A stretch of DNA of 41,123 nt, taken from positions 1-41,123 of IMG/VR virus record IMGVR_UViG_3300020213_000050. One strand, written 5' to 3'. Source of the stretch: a virus. Both the position numbers and the translations under genes were made by a program. Positions within the stretch are counted from its first letter, which is position 1, and each line of letters begins with the position of its first letter. Positions 20,653 to 30,463 of the stretch are shown piece after piece. The notes below the pieces were generated by a model. That model was not told the DNA's origin, searched no databases, and worked only from the letters and a program-made list of their open reading frames with translations.

Positions 20653-20684
20653 AAAAAAAGACGGAATTCAACCGTCTTTTTTAC
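20653..20684 (-). terminator. Terminator after the capsid gene
   Basis: Perfect 11-bp stem (20654-20664 with 20672-20682, core GACGG/CCGTC) with a T-run on both strands, starting 16 bases beyond the capsid stop. It would cut most capsid transcripts before the tail genes. Confidence 0.92.
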
Positions 20685-20697
20685 TTTATTTTGTTGT

Positions 20698-21672
20698 TTA
20701 GGCTCAAAGTGACCCATACATTCAAATTGGAATATTGATTACTCCAGTCTTGTAGTAAGAAACGTATGTAATCTCGTGTGTAAGTGTGCCCACATGGTCG
20801 TCATATCCGTAGATAGTTGGTCTTTGGTGGAAACCAAGATACATTGGGTTTTTCAACATACTGTTGTTATAGTCTTCAGTGATGAAGTAAGCCGTAGAAG
20901 AAGTAATGTATGGACATTCAATAAGCTTGTACTCTCCTTCGTAGATATTTACACCGTTATTAGTACCACTAATCACGATTGGTTGGTATCTGTCAGGGAA
21001 TAGAATTTTTTTGAACTCTCTGAATGCCTTACCTCCTCTTTTCACTAAAATACATTTTGGATTAAGTGACATTGGTCTACCACCAAGATCAACGAAAGCA
21101 CCAGCTCTTTGTTCTACTTCAGCAAGAACATCAAGCGATGGAGCTGCAGCAGCAAGAAGGTTATCGAATGTAACTGCAGGTATATTATCAGTAAACTTAT
21201 GTGCAGCAGAGAATAGAATTTCTCCATCTGGCGATAGTGTCGTAGTGAAACCGTTGTTGAATAGAGAGAAGAATTTAACATTTACATCATTGTATAGACC
21301 CCACATTTTACTTCTTGCATCTTGGTTATACTCTTGCATGATTTTTTGTGTCTCATCCCTCTTTCCTTGTGTGTACTCGAAAGAATATAGAATACTGTCT
21401 GTTGTCTTGTCGTGAGGAGATAGAATAACTGTATATCCTTCATAAGAATTGCTAGCACCTACGTTTTGACCTTCTGGAGTCGTTTGTGGGTTAGAATCTC
21501 TTACTGTTGATACGAATTTCTCATTGATTTCAGTAGTGTCTACAGCGTTAACCATCGCAGCATATGCTTGACGGTCGTTATTGAGCTCAACACTATTGTC
21601 AATCAACATTTTTGTTTCCTTGGTTAGGTCATTGATGAACGCCAAGAAATTTGGTGAAGATAATTGTGACAT
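20698..21672 (-). CDS. Major capsid protein (HK97-like fold)
   Basis: 324 aa. Contains an early helix, a flexible Gly/Asn segment (TTPEGQNVGASNSYEGY), a helical spine (QEYNQDARSKMWGLYNDV), an A-domain-like stretch with LGGRPMSLNPKCILVKRGGK, and a late beta region; this order fits HK97-type capsids. Only the last residues depend on UGA: the tail after PI reads GMYGSLGA, with two UGA glycines. All other 20 glycines are GGN, as expected for the most abundant protein avoiding UGA. Flanked by decoration, scaffold and portal genes. Confidence 0.85.
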
Positions 21673-21691
21673 GTTCTTGTCTGGTTATAAA

Positions 21692-22117
21692 TTATAAAGA
21701 GATCGGTTTGTTGATCATAACTAGTACTTCCAATGCAGAACCTACAGTCCCAGCGTCTTCAGATGAGATAACTTTGAATACGTCTGTAGCAGAAGCTCCA
21801 ACGTCGATTGTTTGGTTTCCTGATCCGTCGATAGCGATATCAACCTCAGTATTTCTTTGTGTTAGAGCAAATGGAGCGTCAGCAGTTCCTTGAAACACAG
21901 TTGATGCATCGTTCAACACAAGAACTCTAGTACTACTTAGTACAGCCATTACGTATGCAATAGATGTGTGAGCAGCAAGTGCTTTGATAGCTAGCCCTGT
22001 AGCTGCATCAATAGTACAAAATTGACCTTGTACGATATCTGTAGTTGCAGCTGATTTCTCCAATACAGAGGTGCTTGCACCGTCTGAATTTTGTCTTTTT
22101 ACTACGAAGTTTGGCAT
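21692..22117 (-). CDS. Head decoration protein
   Basis: 141 aa, small residues (Ala, Thr, Val, Ser) dominate; beta-rich (VQGQFCTIDAATGLAIKALA). Sits between scaffold and capsid, the usual place of gpD- or Hoc-type decoration or cement proteins. No UGA codons. Family not recognised; role inferred from order and composition. Confidence 0.65.
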   Translation of the reverse strand: MPNFVVKRQNSDGASTSVLEKSAATTDIVQGQFCTIDAATGLAIKALAAHTSIAYVMAVLSSTRVLVLNDASTVFQGTADAPFALTQRNTEVDIAIDGSGNQTIDVGASATDVFKVISSEDAGTVGSALEVLVMINKPISL

Positions 22118-22138
22118 GTTTTGATGGTGTTTTTTTAT

Positions 22139-22165
22139 AAAAAAAAGTAGGGCGAGTCCCCCACT
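22139..22165 (-). terminator. Terminator after the scaffold gene
   Basis: On the minus strand AGTGGGGG and CCCTACT form a G/C stem with loop, followed by eight T. It lies five bases past the scaffold stop, separating it from the decoration/capsid transcript. Confidence 0.85.
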
Positions 22166-22169
22166 CTTG

Positions 22170-22625
22170 CTAAATTAGACCTAAAGCTTTTTTTCTAGCT
22201 TCTAGATAGTCTGTTGTTTTTGTTTTCGGTGCTGTTACTTCCCTTCCCACCATAGTCTTTCACGCTGTACCTAGAAAAGACATAGCTTCATCCATTGTGA
22301 CACCCTTCCTTTGACTGATCGCTTGCACAACCTCATAGTCAATACCTGGGTTTTCGCTTTGGAACAACTCTTGTTCTTTCTTTAATTGATAGAACGCTTC
22401 CATCTCTGCCATATAGACAGATTTTCTTGATGATTTGTCGATTGCTGACCTTTTCTTCAACTTGAGCTTATCGTTCTGGCTTTTCAGTCTTGCATTCTCA
22501 GCTAATATCCTTTGCGTCTCATTTGATATACCCTCATCTTGGTCTTGGTCTTGGTCTTGGTCTTGGTCTTGGTCTTCATCCTCAATTTCCTCTTCTTCTT
22601 CAATAATGTCGAAGTCTTTTTCCAT
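22170..22625 (-). CDS. Scaffold protein
   Basis: 151 aa, extremely acidic start (DIIEEEEEIEDED) running into Asp-Gln repeats encoded by GACCAA, then coiled coil (ILAENARLKSQNDKLKLKKR) and a C-terminal basic helix (YLEARKKAL). Acidic coiled-coil proteins between portal and capsid are typical scaffolds. One UGA (LGTAGKTM). The repeated hexamers could vary in number. Confidence 0.8.
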
Positions 22626-22718
22626 TTCGTATCATTACACACGATAAAACGGTCTTATTGGCGTTGCCTTACCTTAAATAATACACAATTACTGTATAAT
22701 ATCAAGTCTTTTATTGTT

Positions 22719-23018
22719 CTATTGTAATATATCTCTTTTCTCTAATGCGAACTTTGCCACTAGAGCTCCATACTCTAGCGTTTTTTCCTCGCTTAATCAA
22801 GATTGGGCTGAGCTTCTCACTTGTTCTTTGACCGCTCTAATTAGGGCTAGTTTAATATCTCTTAGATCGTTAATCATCATCTTATTGAGCGTGTTAGCTG
22901 TATACTTCACAATATCATTTTCAGGGTTTGTGTCTGTTGCAATAGACATAACAAGATCTTTTACCTTCTTGTTGATGAAGTCTACTGCTATGTGTAATGC
23001 TTTGTCTTGTGTATCCAT
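22719..23018 (-). CDS. Hypothetical 99-aa helical protein
   Basis: MDTQDKALHIAVDFINKKVKD..., all helical, one UGA. Four bases separate it from the portal stop. Position between portal and scaffold suggests a head-assembly role, for instance a portal or scaffold partner. 22626-22718 has no gene. Confidence 0.65.
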
Positions 23019-23022
23019 GTTT

Positions 23023-24951
23023 CTACATTTGAGGTAAAGCTTCTTGTCTTTGTTTGATATCGGATGATAGTGCCTGTGCTCACATACTAGCCGCAACACC
23101 TTGCATTGCACCTCATTGTCATTGCGGTTCTGCTTTCATGAGTCAGTCTGTTATCATCTTGATATTCAATAGATTGAGTATCTCTTGCTTCACATCGTTA
23201 TCTAAAGCTGCATTAACATATATCCAGAGCGTCTCTATATCTAGCCCTTGTATGATCAAATTCTTAGGTTTTTGACCTAGATTGATAATGTTTTGCATTT
23301 CTTTTGAGTGACGTTCGGAAGGTGTCATTGCGTAGGTCGTCTTGATGAATGACTCATCAAGCCCCTGTAGATACGCAAGCTCACGCTGATACATAGTCTT
23401 GCTTATCTGGCTAACGTTTGGGTCTGCTTGTAGTAGCGGTAACATAGCCTGCATTGTCGCTACTTTCCTGCTATTCTCTTCAGCCTCTTTCCTTTTACTT
23501 TTGACTGTTATATAAGGGGTATTGAATCCTTTTAGCTCTGTGTTCTTCAACACAACTATGTCTGATCAATCAATTCCCAATATAGCCGTCTTGTTTTGTA
23601 TCATCGGTAGATTCTCTTTCAGCGATCTATAATACATATTGATCCAGAACATTCTTTCTCAATGTAATAGTGTTCAAGCATCTACAGAGAATAAGGCATT
23701 ACTCTTTTGCATCTGTATCTCCGTTTCTCATAGAGTGCCAGCGTCAGATGATAGCCCCCTTACAATACCAGTCAATGATGTTGTGTTCTCAGCGTAATAC
23801 TCTAACTGTTGGATATATCCTTGTGCTTGATTGTTGTTATTGTCCTCTATTACAGATTGAGTTATAGGTCATTGACCTAGTCCTGTGACTGGTATAAATA
23901 GTGGTCATCAAGATGGTTTCACTAGGAAATCAGCAGGGTTATCTACTCTATCTATATCATACAAAATTGCATTATGACCAAGGTCTCTAAGCTGCTTGCT
24001 CTCCATAGCGTTGATAGTCTTGGAGATAGATATCTGAGTCGCGTATGTTTTCTCTCTATAGCTGATACCCCAAGCATCGTAAGCGTCGATGAATGAATTT
24101 GAAATAGATATCTTGAATGGTACAAGTGTTCAGTCTAGCCTTTCCTCACTTGTTCTAGGCAATAATCTTTCTCGTTTGATAATACGTGATAGATCATTAG
24201 CTATGATACAAAAGTATCTATGCCCATTTAATGTCAAGAAGCAATTGTAAATATAAACTGTATCGTTTGATGAGTCTTCACTATTCTGTAGCCTCTGTTG
24301 TCTCCCGTTAATATTGGTACTAGACCTTGTATATGTTCCTGTCTTCACATCATCAAGCCCAAAGTATCATCCAGACAATGCGTCAGTATAGCGTAGGTCA
24401 GACAAAGATGTTTGACGCTCAAAGAGGTGGTAGTCAAAGTCAACTCAAAGTACTGATCAGTTAGGGTCGTAATACCAGGAAAGCGGTGATGGTGTGATAT
24501 ATGACAAGCATTTGTTCACCTTATCGAAACCATCATACACACGCAATCAAACACCGTAATCAAAAATATCAGACAATACCTTCTTGTCCTTGATCTCCTT
24601 GTCCATGTTCTCTATATCAAACTCAGCTACCTTGTTCAACTTCTGTACGATATCTCTATCAAAATAATCTCTCTCAGAGAATACGGGAGTCAATCACTCA
24701 CCCTGGAACATAGCTATGAAAGACTTCTTGTAGCTGAACAAAAGATCATACACCAACCTATCATCTATGTGTAGTTGTTTCACTGCCTCGTCTATCCTTC
24801 TGTGGTAAGCACGTTTTAGCGACTGCGAACTTTCAGAGTTTTGAAACGCAATCTGTATCAACGAACATATATCGTCATGTACAGTCTCATCCTCTTTCTG
24901 TAGGTCTTCTGTAGTTATTATCTTTGTTAGTCATCGAGATTTCACGAACAT
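23023..24951 (-). CDS. Portal protein
   Basis: 642 aa. Forms the dodecameric vertex through which DNA enters. Seen: helical N-terminus (RRIDEAVKQLHIDDRLVYD), wing beta segments (YITPSPLSWYYDPNGS; TVYIYNCFLTLNGHRYF), a clip/stem region, TSLTGIVRGLSSDAGTLGE before the long crown helix (a portal hallmark: helix and loop before the C-terminal helices), and a Gln/Gly-rich end. UGA glycines occur throughout. Length is between T7 gp8 and P22 gp1. Follows TerL, precedes scaffold. Confidence 0.85.
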
Positions 24952-24995
24952 TCAATATTTTTATGCATGTAAAGCCCCCTCTTTATAATATGTTA

Positions 24996-26219
24996 TTATC
25001 GTTTTGCTTGTTGAATTCAAGCCTTTCACTGTTTCATTCTTCATAGCATTTTCATACAAATGTATCTTCAGGCGTCAATACAGTGATCAGGTGATGAAGC
25101 AGGTGAGTTTATTGCCTCTCATTTCTTGTTCTTGTCTCGTACATATCATTTCAGTTCTCTCCTTAGGTTTGAGCTTCTGGATGTGATATATATACAACTC
25201 TGTTGCAACATCGTCTGTAGACCATACATGATACTATCAGGTCATTTCTTGACTCATTCAATATTCAATCACATACGGAATAGCTCCTCTATACTTTTAG
25301 GCTCTGCACTATCAGCGACATACTTTTCTTTGAGTCAAAGCCCCCTTGATTTGATCCTGGCAAATATGTCAGTATTCATGAGTCAATACTCGTAGAATTC
25401 CTCATCAAGAATGATTCATCAATTGTATTGGTATAGCCCGACCAGTGTTGACGGGTCATTAGTGAACCCAAAATCCAATCAATACCCTAGCAATTTAGCC
25501 TCATCAGGCACTGCCTCTATATCTATCACACTAGGGAATATAATACCCTCTAGCTTTCCATACTTTCACAATCAGTAGATCTGTCGGTAAGCTGGGTTTG
25601 CTAACTCCAGCCTTTCAATCTCTCTCACTAGCTCGACAGGCAAAAAAGTGTTATCTTTATATGTCGACACTATCACAGCAACATCTCATTCCTCTGTCTT
25701 CCTCTTTTGCTCAAGTTCTGTGTTTATCCGTACATATTCATTATCTGGGTTGAAATCAAGGAATATCTTGTATGTTGTACGTATCAGCAGCTGGAAGAAT
25801 TCTTGATCATATAGCAGCTCGTTAGCCTCATTACAGTACAGAATATCTCTCTTTCAACCTCTTAGCTTCTGTTGATCATCTGCTCAAAGAAACTCAACTA
25901 CACGTCATTTGTACGTATATGTTCTATCCGTCTTATTCCTACACTCTTTATCTAGTAGGAATAGATCTCAAGAGTCTTCTATGATACTCTCCCAATCTCT
26001 CATCACCGTTCATTTTAGTGTGCTTTTATGTTTTCTAACAATAGAACAAACTCAGCTAGTGAACACCCTTGTATTATCTATCTTTCAAGTTTTCAATCGT
26101 ACGAAAATAAGCTGTAACAAGGCATAGGTCTTACTCGATCTTGTTCATCACCTATTTATAGTAATCTTTTTGTCTGTGTCGAAATTCTTCTTGAAAACAA
26201 TAGTACTATTTATCTCCAT
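24996..26219 (-). CDS. Large terminase (ATPase and nuclease)
   Basis: 407 aa; the packaging motor. Residues 22-31 NRGGTRSSKT form the Walker A loop with both glycines written UGA-UGA; 125-131 DILYCNE is Walker B with Glu-131 catalytic. The RNase-H-like nuclease follows: GLDFGFTNDPST (Asp-249), YVADSAEP (Asp-303) and SPDHCIDAGRY (Asp-378/382). This is the PBSX/Terminase_3-like layout. 26 of 34 glycines are UGA. Overlaps TerS by 14 bases. Confidence 0.92.
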
Positions 26220-26652
26220 TGGTGATGATATTAATTGATATATTTCAATCTATGCTTCAGCTATGCATGGTATCCTGCTTAACTTCCTGCTTCATCTTAA
26301 GATTTCGTTCATCAAACTTTCTCTCCATGATCCAAGCAAACTTCTGTCGGTGATTGTCAGTATCCATTAGTTTTTTAAGTACTGTTGTCCTCTGACCGAC
26401 CAAAGCTCTTTTGTAAAGAGTGCAAAATTCTTCAATCAGGGGCGTTTCTTTCTCAGAAAGTGATCACGCTTTGTATCTTTTGAAAGAGTCCTCTGAGATC
26501 CTTTCTTCCTCCTCTAGTTTCTCATTAAGGAGTAGTAAAAGCTCAGCATCAGTACAAACCAATACATTCATACCAGTATCTAAAACCTCTTGAAACTTAG
26601 CTAAGAGGTTTTGTGTTAGTTTTGTTGGTCTACCACGTTCACTCACAACCAT
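26206..26652 (-). CDS. Small terminase
   Basis: 148 aa. GRPTKLTQNLLAKFQEVL at residues 7-24 is the common start of terminase small subunits, followed by helices (LLLLLNEKLEEEERISEDSF) that would form the DNA-binding and oligomer parts and a charged C-terminal helix. Three UGA glycines near the ends. Overlap with TerL and order support the call. Confidence 0.8.
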
Positions 26653-27179
26653 ATCTTGACTTTAGTAAATAAACTTATCTTGTAAGCTTGCATAATAGAT
26701 TGGTATGCTGGTGTATCTACAACGCCACTCATTCCTTTTGCTGTCGAACCTTCTAGGTGTCAATCGCGTAGGAAGTCCTTAAGGTATTTAGTCATAACGA
26801 GTAGTACACGATTTGTAACCTTCACAGTTACTAACTTTCTGTCTAATAATATACTTTCTTCTTTATCATTCTCCACTCCAGCTTGTACAGTCTCTAGCTC
26901 TTGCTCGTACTTAGTAAGCGTTTTAGATTTCTTGTTAGCCTTTTCTAAAGCAACTCTTCTTGATAGATCCGATATATCTCTACCGTAGGACTCAAGAGAC
27001 ATGTTTAAATGTTTTCGTTTAGTCATATAATCAGACACTATATCCGATATACCACAGTCTTTTATATATGTCAATATAATAGAAGAAACCTCAATCTCTT
27101 TGGTGGTTCTTGCTCTATAAGAGTTAGCGACTCTAGCAAGAAGAAACAAATCATAGTTTTTTAGTGTTATGTTTTTCAT
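26616..27179 (-). CDS. Hypothetical 187-aa protein before TerS
   Basis: MKNITLKNYDLFLLARVANSY..., a long charged helical region in the middle (SRRVALEKANKKSKTLTKYE) and a C-terminal stretch with LEGSTAKGMSGVVDTP. Two UGA. The stop lies 37 bases inside TerS. Could be a regulator or DNA-binding late gene activator; not recognised. Confidence 0.6.
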
Positions 27180-27212
27180 TTGTCTTGTCTTATATAGGAT
27201 AAATACTACCAA

Positions 27213-27434
27213 CTATAACAATTCTTTCTCTATATACAAGAGTAATGTGTGTAGGTTCACATCACACATTTCTATATAATCGATAGTATCGGGATCAACA
27301 CCCCTATTCATTTCATCTAGCAACTCAAACACAACACATCTAGCATTTATAAGTCTTTGTGTTTTTCTTGACACCCTTCTCTCTTTCTCTTCTTTGTTTG
27401 TTATCCTTCAATAAACCTTTCTCCTGTCGTACAT
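27213..27434 (-). CDS. Small basic protein, 73 aa
   Basis: Starts MYDRRKVYGRITNKEEKERR, then RLINARCVVFELLDEMNRGV and an acidic end, stop UAG 33 bases before the next gene. One UGA Gly. A partly overlapping frame starting at a TTG (27534) is open too but lacks ATG. Possibly nucleic-acid binding by charge; no family. Confidence 0.5.
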
Positions 27435-27814
27435 AGTATATATATAATAAGTAAACTCCAGGCATGGAGGTCAGAGCTATAGGTTCAAAACCCTTTAATA
27501 ATATGAGTGTTATAGCAAGAAAACATTGAGACAATATGAAAATCTATTGCCGTATGTGCTATTTGATCATACTAGAAAAGTGTATTGAACCGTATTATCA
27601 TGAATAGACAAACTCCAGTATAAGGAGATCGTCGCTACAGTGTGTTGATAGACCCTTTGAAACTATCAACACTATAAGCCTTTAGGGCTATATTCTTTGT
27701 TGTTATATATTTGTTATTTTATTATGCAAGAAGAAATGCAGAGACATTATCTCTTTCTATTGTATTGTGAGAAATAATATATATGATAACTCCGCCCTGT
27801 AAAGGAAAAACCCT
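27435..27814 (-). other. Intergenic leader with hairpins
   Basis: About 380 bases without a convincing gene, upstream of the late genes. It holds a perfect 10-bp hairpin (27642-27672, GTGTTGATAG with CTATCAACAC), a smaller CTCCA/TGGAG hairpin (27456-27469) and a related AACTCCA-GGAG segment near 27611. A likely site for the late promoter and its control. Confidence 0.5.
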
Positions 27815-27857
27815 TATATACAAAAAAGCACCCGCAAAGGTGTTTTTTTGTATATAG
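27815..27857 (-). terminator. Long bidirectional terminator
   Basis: A near-perfect stem of about 18 bp (TATATAC plus A-run and GCACC against GGTG, T-run and GTATATA) with a six-base loop and T-runs on both strands. It would end the resolvase/repeat-protein transcript before the late region. Confidence 0.9.
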
Positions 27858-27865
27858 AATTATAT

Positions 27866-27917
27866 TTATTGTCCAAATACTTTATGTCCGTTAGTGTCTT
27901 TACATGATATCTCATAA
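27866..27917 (-). pseudogene. Remnant of a DxxGN-repeat gene
   Basis: Minus-strand codons read NYEISCKDTNGHKVFGQ then UAA, matching the NEIFFKDRNG unit of the neighbouring paralog. No start; most likely the eroded end of another family copy. Confidence 0.5.
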
Positions 27918-28337
27918 TTATTTGTTTCTAATTACAATATCCGCTTCTGCTCAGTCAATATAGAATTTTCAATCTCTATATTCAACTTCTTGCCCGTCAA
28001 CCATTTGCATTCGGTCTCCATTAGTGTCTGCTCTATAAACTATTTTATAATTTTTGTATTCTTGAATACGCTTGTATCCGTTACGGTCTTTAAAAAATAT
28101 CTCGTTACCGTCTTGATTATGTTCTCGTTCTTCTGTGTTTCCTCGTGAATCTTCAGAATATACAGGCAAACCTTGAATATCATGTTTCCAGATTTTTCGC
28201 TTGTGTTTGCTCTCACTATATATTAGATTTCATCTCTCATCAAGTCAAATAATATAATCTTCACAATATCTTATCTCATGAATATCTTTCTCTTTCATTC
28301 AAAGGAATGTAGGCACAAATTTCTCAATAGTTGTCAT
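27918..28337 (-). CDS. DxxGN-repeat protein, paralog A
   Basis: 139 aa. Opens with FVPTFLGMKEKDIHEI, then LDERGNLIYSE, EDSRGNTEERE, NQDGNEIFFKDRNG and ends YRDGKFYIDGAEADIVIRNK. The closing part (Y-x-IDG-x-EAD) is shared with the gene at 29707. Five UGA glycines, several at the conserved GN or FLGM sites. Two bases separate it from paralog B (TAAttATG). Role unknown; expansion suggests host- or defence-related adaptation. Confidence 0.75.
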
Positions 28338-28339
28338 AA

Positions 28340-28888
28340 TTATTTGATATCTGATATGAATTCGGCTTCCTGCCCATCAATGTAATACACTCAATCTATG
28401 TGGGATATTGTTTTTTCTCCTATAGTCTTACATCGCTCTCATCTCTCATTCTCCCAATATATCCTTGTATTTTGTTTATTATATTCTTGAATAAGCTTAC
28501 GTCAGCTAGCGTTTTCAAAAAATATCTCATTATCGTTGTTGTCGTAAGTACGTATTCGGGAATATAACGAACCATCATTACAACATGTATAGTTACCCCT
28601 ACGGTCATACTTGTTTTTAACAACTCTTCACTTAGAGTCCTTGGAATATGTTACCTTGTTGTTCTTGTTGTATTTCCAAAGAGTCCAGTTTTTATGTTCG
28701 TACTCCTCATATATTCTATTTCATCTCTCATCACGACCTATTATACCTGTACGGTCTCGGTTATATACGATCCTATGCATATCTTTCTTTTTCATCCCTA
28801 GAAACAAGGGCTTGAACTTCTTTTTCTTTACTTCCACCACTTTTTCCACCTTCTTTATCTTAAAATCTTTTAGTCTTGCATCTCTCAT
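28340..28888 (-). CDS. DxxGN-repeat protein, paralog B
   Basis: 182 aa. A Lys/Val-rich N-terminus (DFKIKKVEKVVEVKKKKF) precedes PLFLGMKKKDMHRIVY, DERGNRIYEE, KYDRRGNYTC and YDNNDNEIFFENASG, ending YYIDGQEAEF. Five UGA glycines. Same family as 791, 27918 and 29707, with an extra N-terminal basic segment as in 29707. Confidence 0.75.
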
Positions 28889-28889
28889 G

Positions 28890-29111
28890 TTATTTATTAT
28901 CAGTTAAGAATTTCTTTTCTTTTTTTTCTTGGTAATATTTTTTATTTTGTTTGCTCACTTTTTCTTTGTTTTCTTTGTTATAATTCCTGTAATACTCTTT
29001 TCTCTTATCTTTGTTTGCTTGGTATCGGTTTTTGTCATACTCTTTAGCCTTAGCTTTAGCTTTTTCTTTCTTTATTTTGTCATAATCTGATAGTATCATA
29101 GGGGTTGTCAT
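28890..29111 (-). CDS. Lys/Glu/Tyr repeat coiled-coil protein
   Basis: 73 aa, dominated by Lys, Glu, Tyr and Asn (YYRNYNKENKEKVSKQNKKY). Similar to the 54-aa protein at 29543. No UGA. Such segments often precede zinc-HNH domains in phages, but no HNH is present. Two bases after the resolvase stop. Confidence 0.65.
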   Translation of the reverse strand: MTTPMILSDYDKIKKEKAKAKAKEYDKNRYQANKDKRKEYYRNYNKENKEKVSKQNKKYYQEKKEKKFLTDNK

Positions 29112-29113
29112 AA

Positions 29114-29536
29114 TTATTTAATATCTGTTAAAATGATTGAAAACTCTATATACGACTCTTCGCCCCGTTCCTTACTACAATTGATTGTGTGTATAGCTCT
29201 ATCGTTATTTTCTGTCTTGTAGAACACCGTGTCCGTAAAGGCTTTGTACAGATTATCAAGATCAGGTGAAAATATGTGCGGTGACCCTAGAGCCTCAAGC
29301 TTCTGTTTCTCTTTCCATCATTTCGTTACTTGTAGAACAAACTTGATATGATAGTTTCATGCTAGTAGTGACTCGATGATTTCTGTCTTCGTTATACTAT
29401 CGTTGTCATCAATCATAGCCCTAAGACTATTCATCAGCTCGTGATAATATTTTGCCTTCGGTGTGAACCTTCATCATAGCCCATTGACACGGACTGCAGG
29501 GAATGGTTTGATCATATATTTTGCCTTTTTCATCAT
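29114..29536 (-). CDS. rusA: RusA-type Holliday junction resolvase
   Basis: 140 aa. PAVRVNGLGGRF opens the fold and FSPDLDNLYKAFTDTVF (residues 89-105) is the RusA signature, with Asp-92, Asp-94 and Asp-102 as metal-binding candidates, and NDRAIHTI after it. Cleaves four-way junctions during replication or recombination. Four UGA glycines, including GG in the first loop. The start uses the first of two ATG codons. Confidence 0.88.
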
Positions 29537-29542
29537 TACTTC

Positions 29543-29707
29543 TTATCTGATAAAAGTTTCTTTTCTTTCTTGGCGACATTTATTTTGGTACTCTTTAATC
29601 TTTTCCTTGTTTTCTTTGTAATAATTCCTGTGATACTCTTTAGCTTTTTCTTTGTTTTCTTTATAATATCTTTTCTGGTATTCTTTAGCTTTTTCTTTGT
29701 CTCTCAT
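29543..29707 (-). CDS. Short Lys/Glu/Tyr repeat protein
   Basis: 54 aa in about three 17-residue units of the form KEKAKEYxxxYYKENKE. No UGA. Starts inside the stop of the upstream repeat protein (TAATG). Related in composition to 28890-29111; together they bracket the resolvase gene. Confidence 0.65.
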   Translation of the reverse strand: MRDKEKAKEYQKRYYKENKEKAKEYHRNYYKENKEKIKEYQNKCRQERKETFIR

Positions 29708-30213
29708 TATGTTTTGCTTCTAATTACAAGGTCAGCCTCTTCTCAGTCAATATAGTATTTTAAGTCTCTATATTCAACTTTTGTCCCGTCAATCATTTGC
29801 ATTCGCTCTCTATTGCTATCTGCTCGATAAACTAGTCAATCACGATTTCATTCTTGAATACGTTTGTATCCGAAAGAATCTGTAAAGAATACCTCATCAT
29901 CATCATTATGGTGTTTTCGTTCTTTTATTTTCCCCCGTGAATTTTCACAATATACAGGCGAACCTCGAATATTATGTTTCCAGAGTGTTCGATCGCTTTT
30001 GTACTCCTCATATATTTTATTTCATCCGTTATCAAATCCATCTATATGGTCGCTATCATATACTATGTGATATATATCTTTCTCTTCCATTCAAAGGAAT
30101 AGGGGTTTGAACTCAGGAAGTTTTACTTCTACCACTCATTCGTTCTCTTCCGCTTCTTCTATTATTTCTTCCTTTAATCTAAAATCAGATAGTTTTATTT
30201 TTTTCTTTTTCAT
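29707..30213 (-). CDS. DxxGN-repeat protein, paralog C
   Basis: 168 aa. A charged N-terminus (KEEIIEEAEENEGVVEVKL), then PLFLGMEEKDIYHIVYD, NGGNKIYEEY, ENSRGKIKER, FFTDSFGYKRIQEG and the shared end VEYRDLKYYIDGEEADLVIR. Six UGA glycines. Closest in its C-terminal half to paralog A. Confidence 0.75.
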
Positions 30214-30463
30214 AATTATTTATTATTTAATTAAAATTATTTCTTTTTGGTACTTTGGCTTTGTTCTGTTATATTGTTGGATTTAATAAACGTGCTATCA
30301 AACGATTGGATAAATACTACACATCATATATGGTCTGGCGGAAATATTTTTTCTTGGCTAGATCTTCATATAGGTTTCGCAGTGTTTATCTTGGTGATAA
30401 ATATCTGATTTTGTCTATTCTACATAAACTTTCAATGTTTCTATAGCTGCTTTGTTTTTTTGA
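30214..30463 (-). other. Unassigned gap between helicase and repeat genes
   Basis: 250 bases with several partly open frames but no minus-strand ORF with a normal start. A plus-strand frame 30255-30446 (TTG start, Lys/Tyr-rich, 63 codons) is open but antisense to the operon. I see no confident gene. Confidence 0.35.

Noticed and set aside
27470-27500. Possible tRNA T-arm (GGTTCAAAACC)
   Set aside because: The five-base T-stem does not pair and no acceptor or anticodon arm could be drawn.
27340-27534. 64-codon minus-strand frame with TTG start
   Set aside because: It overlaps the ATG-started 73-aa frame at 27213-27434, which ends neatly before the next gene and uses a UGA glycine.
30255-30446. 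63-codon plus-strand frame between helicase and repeat genes
   Set aside because: Antisense to a long minus-strand operon, no ATG start, no recognisable protein features.
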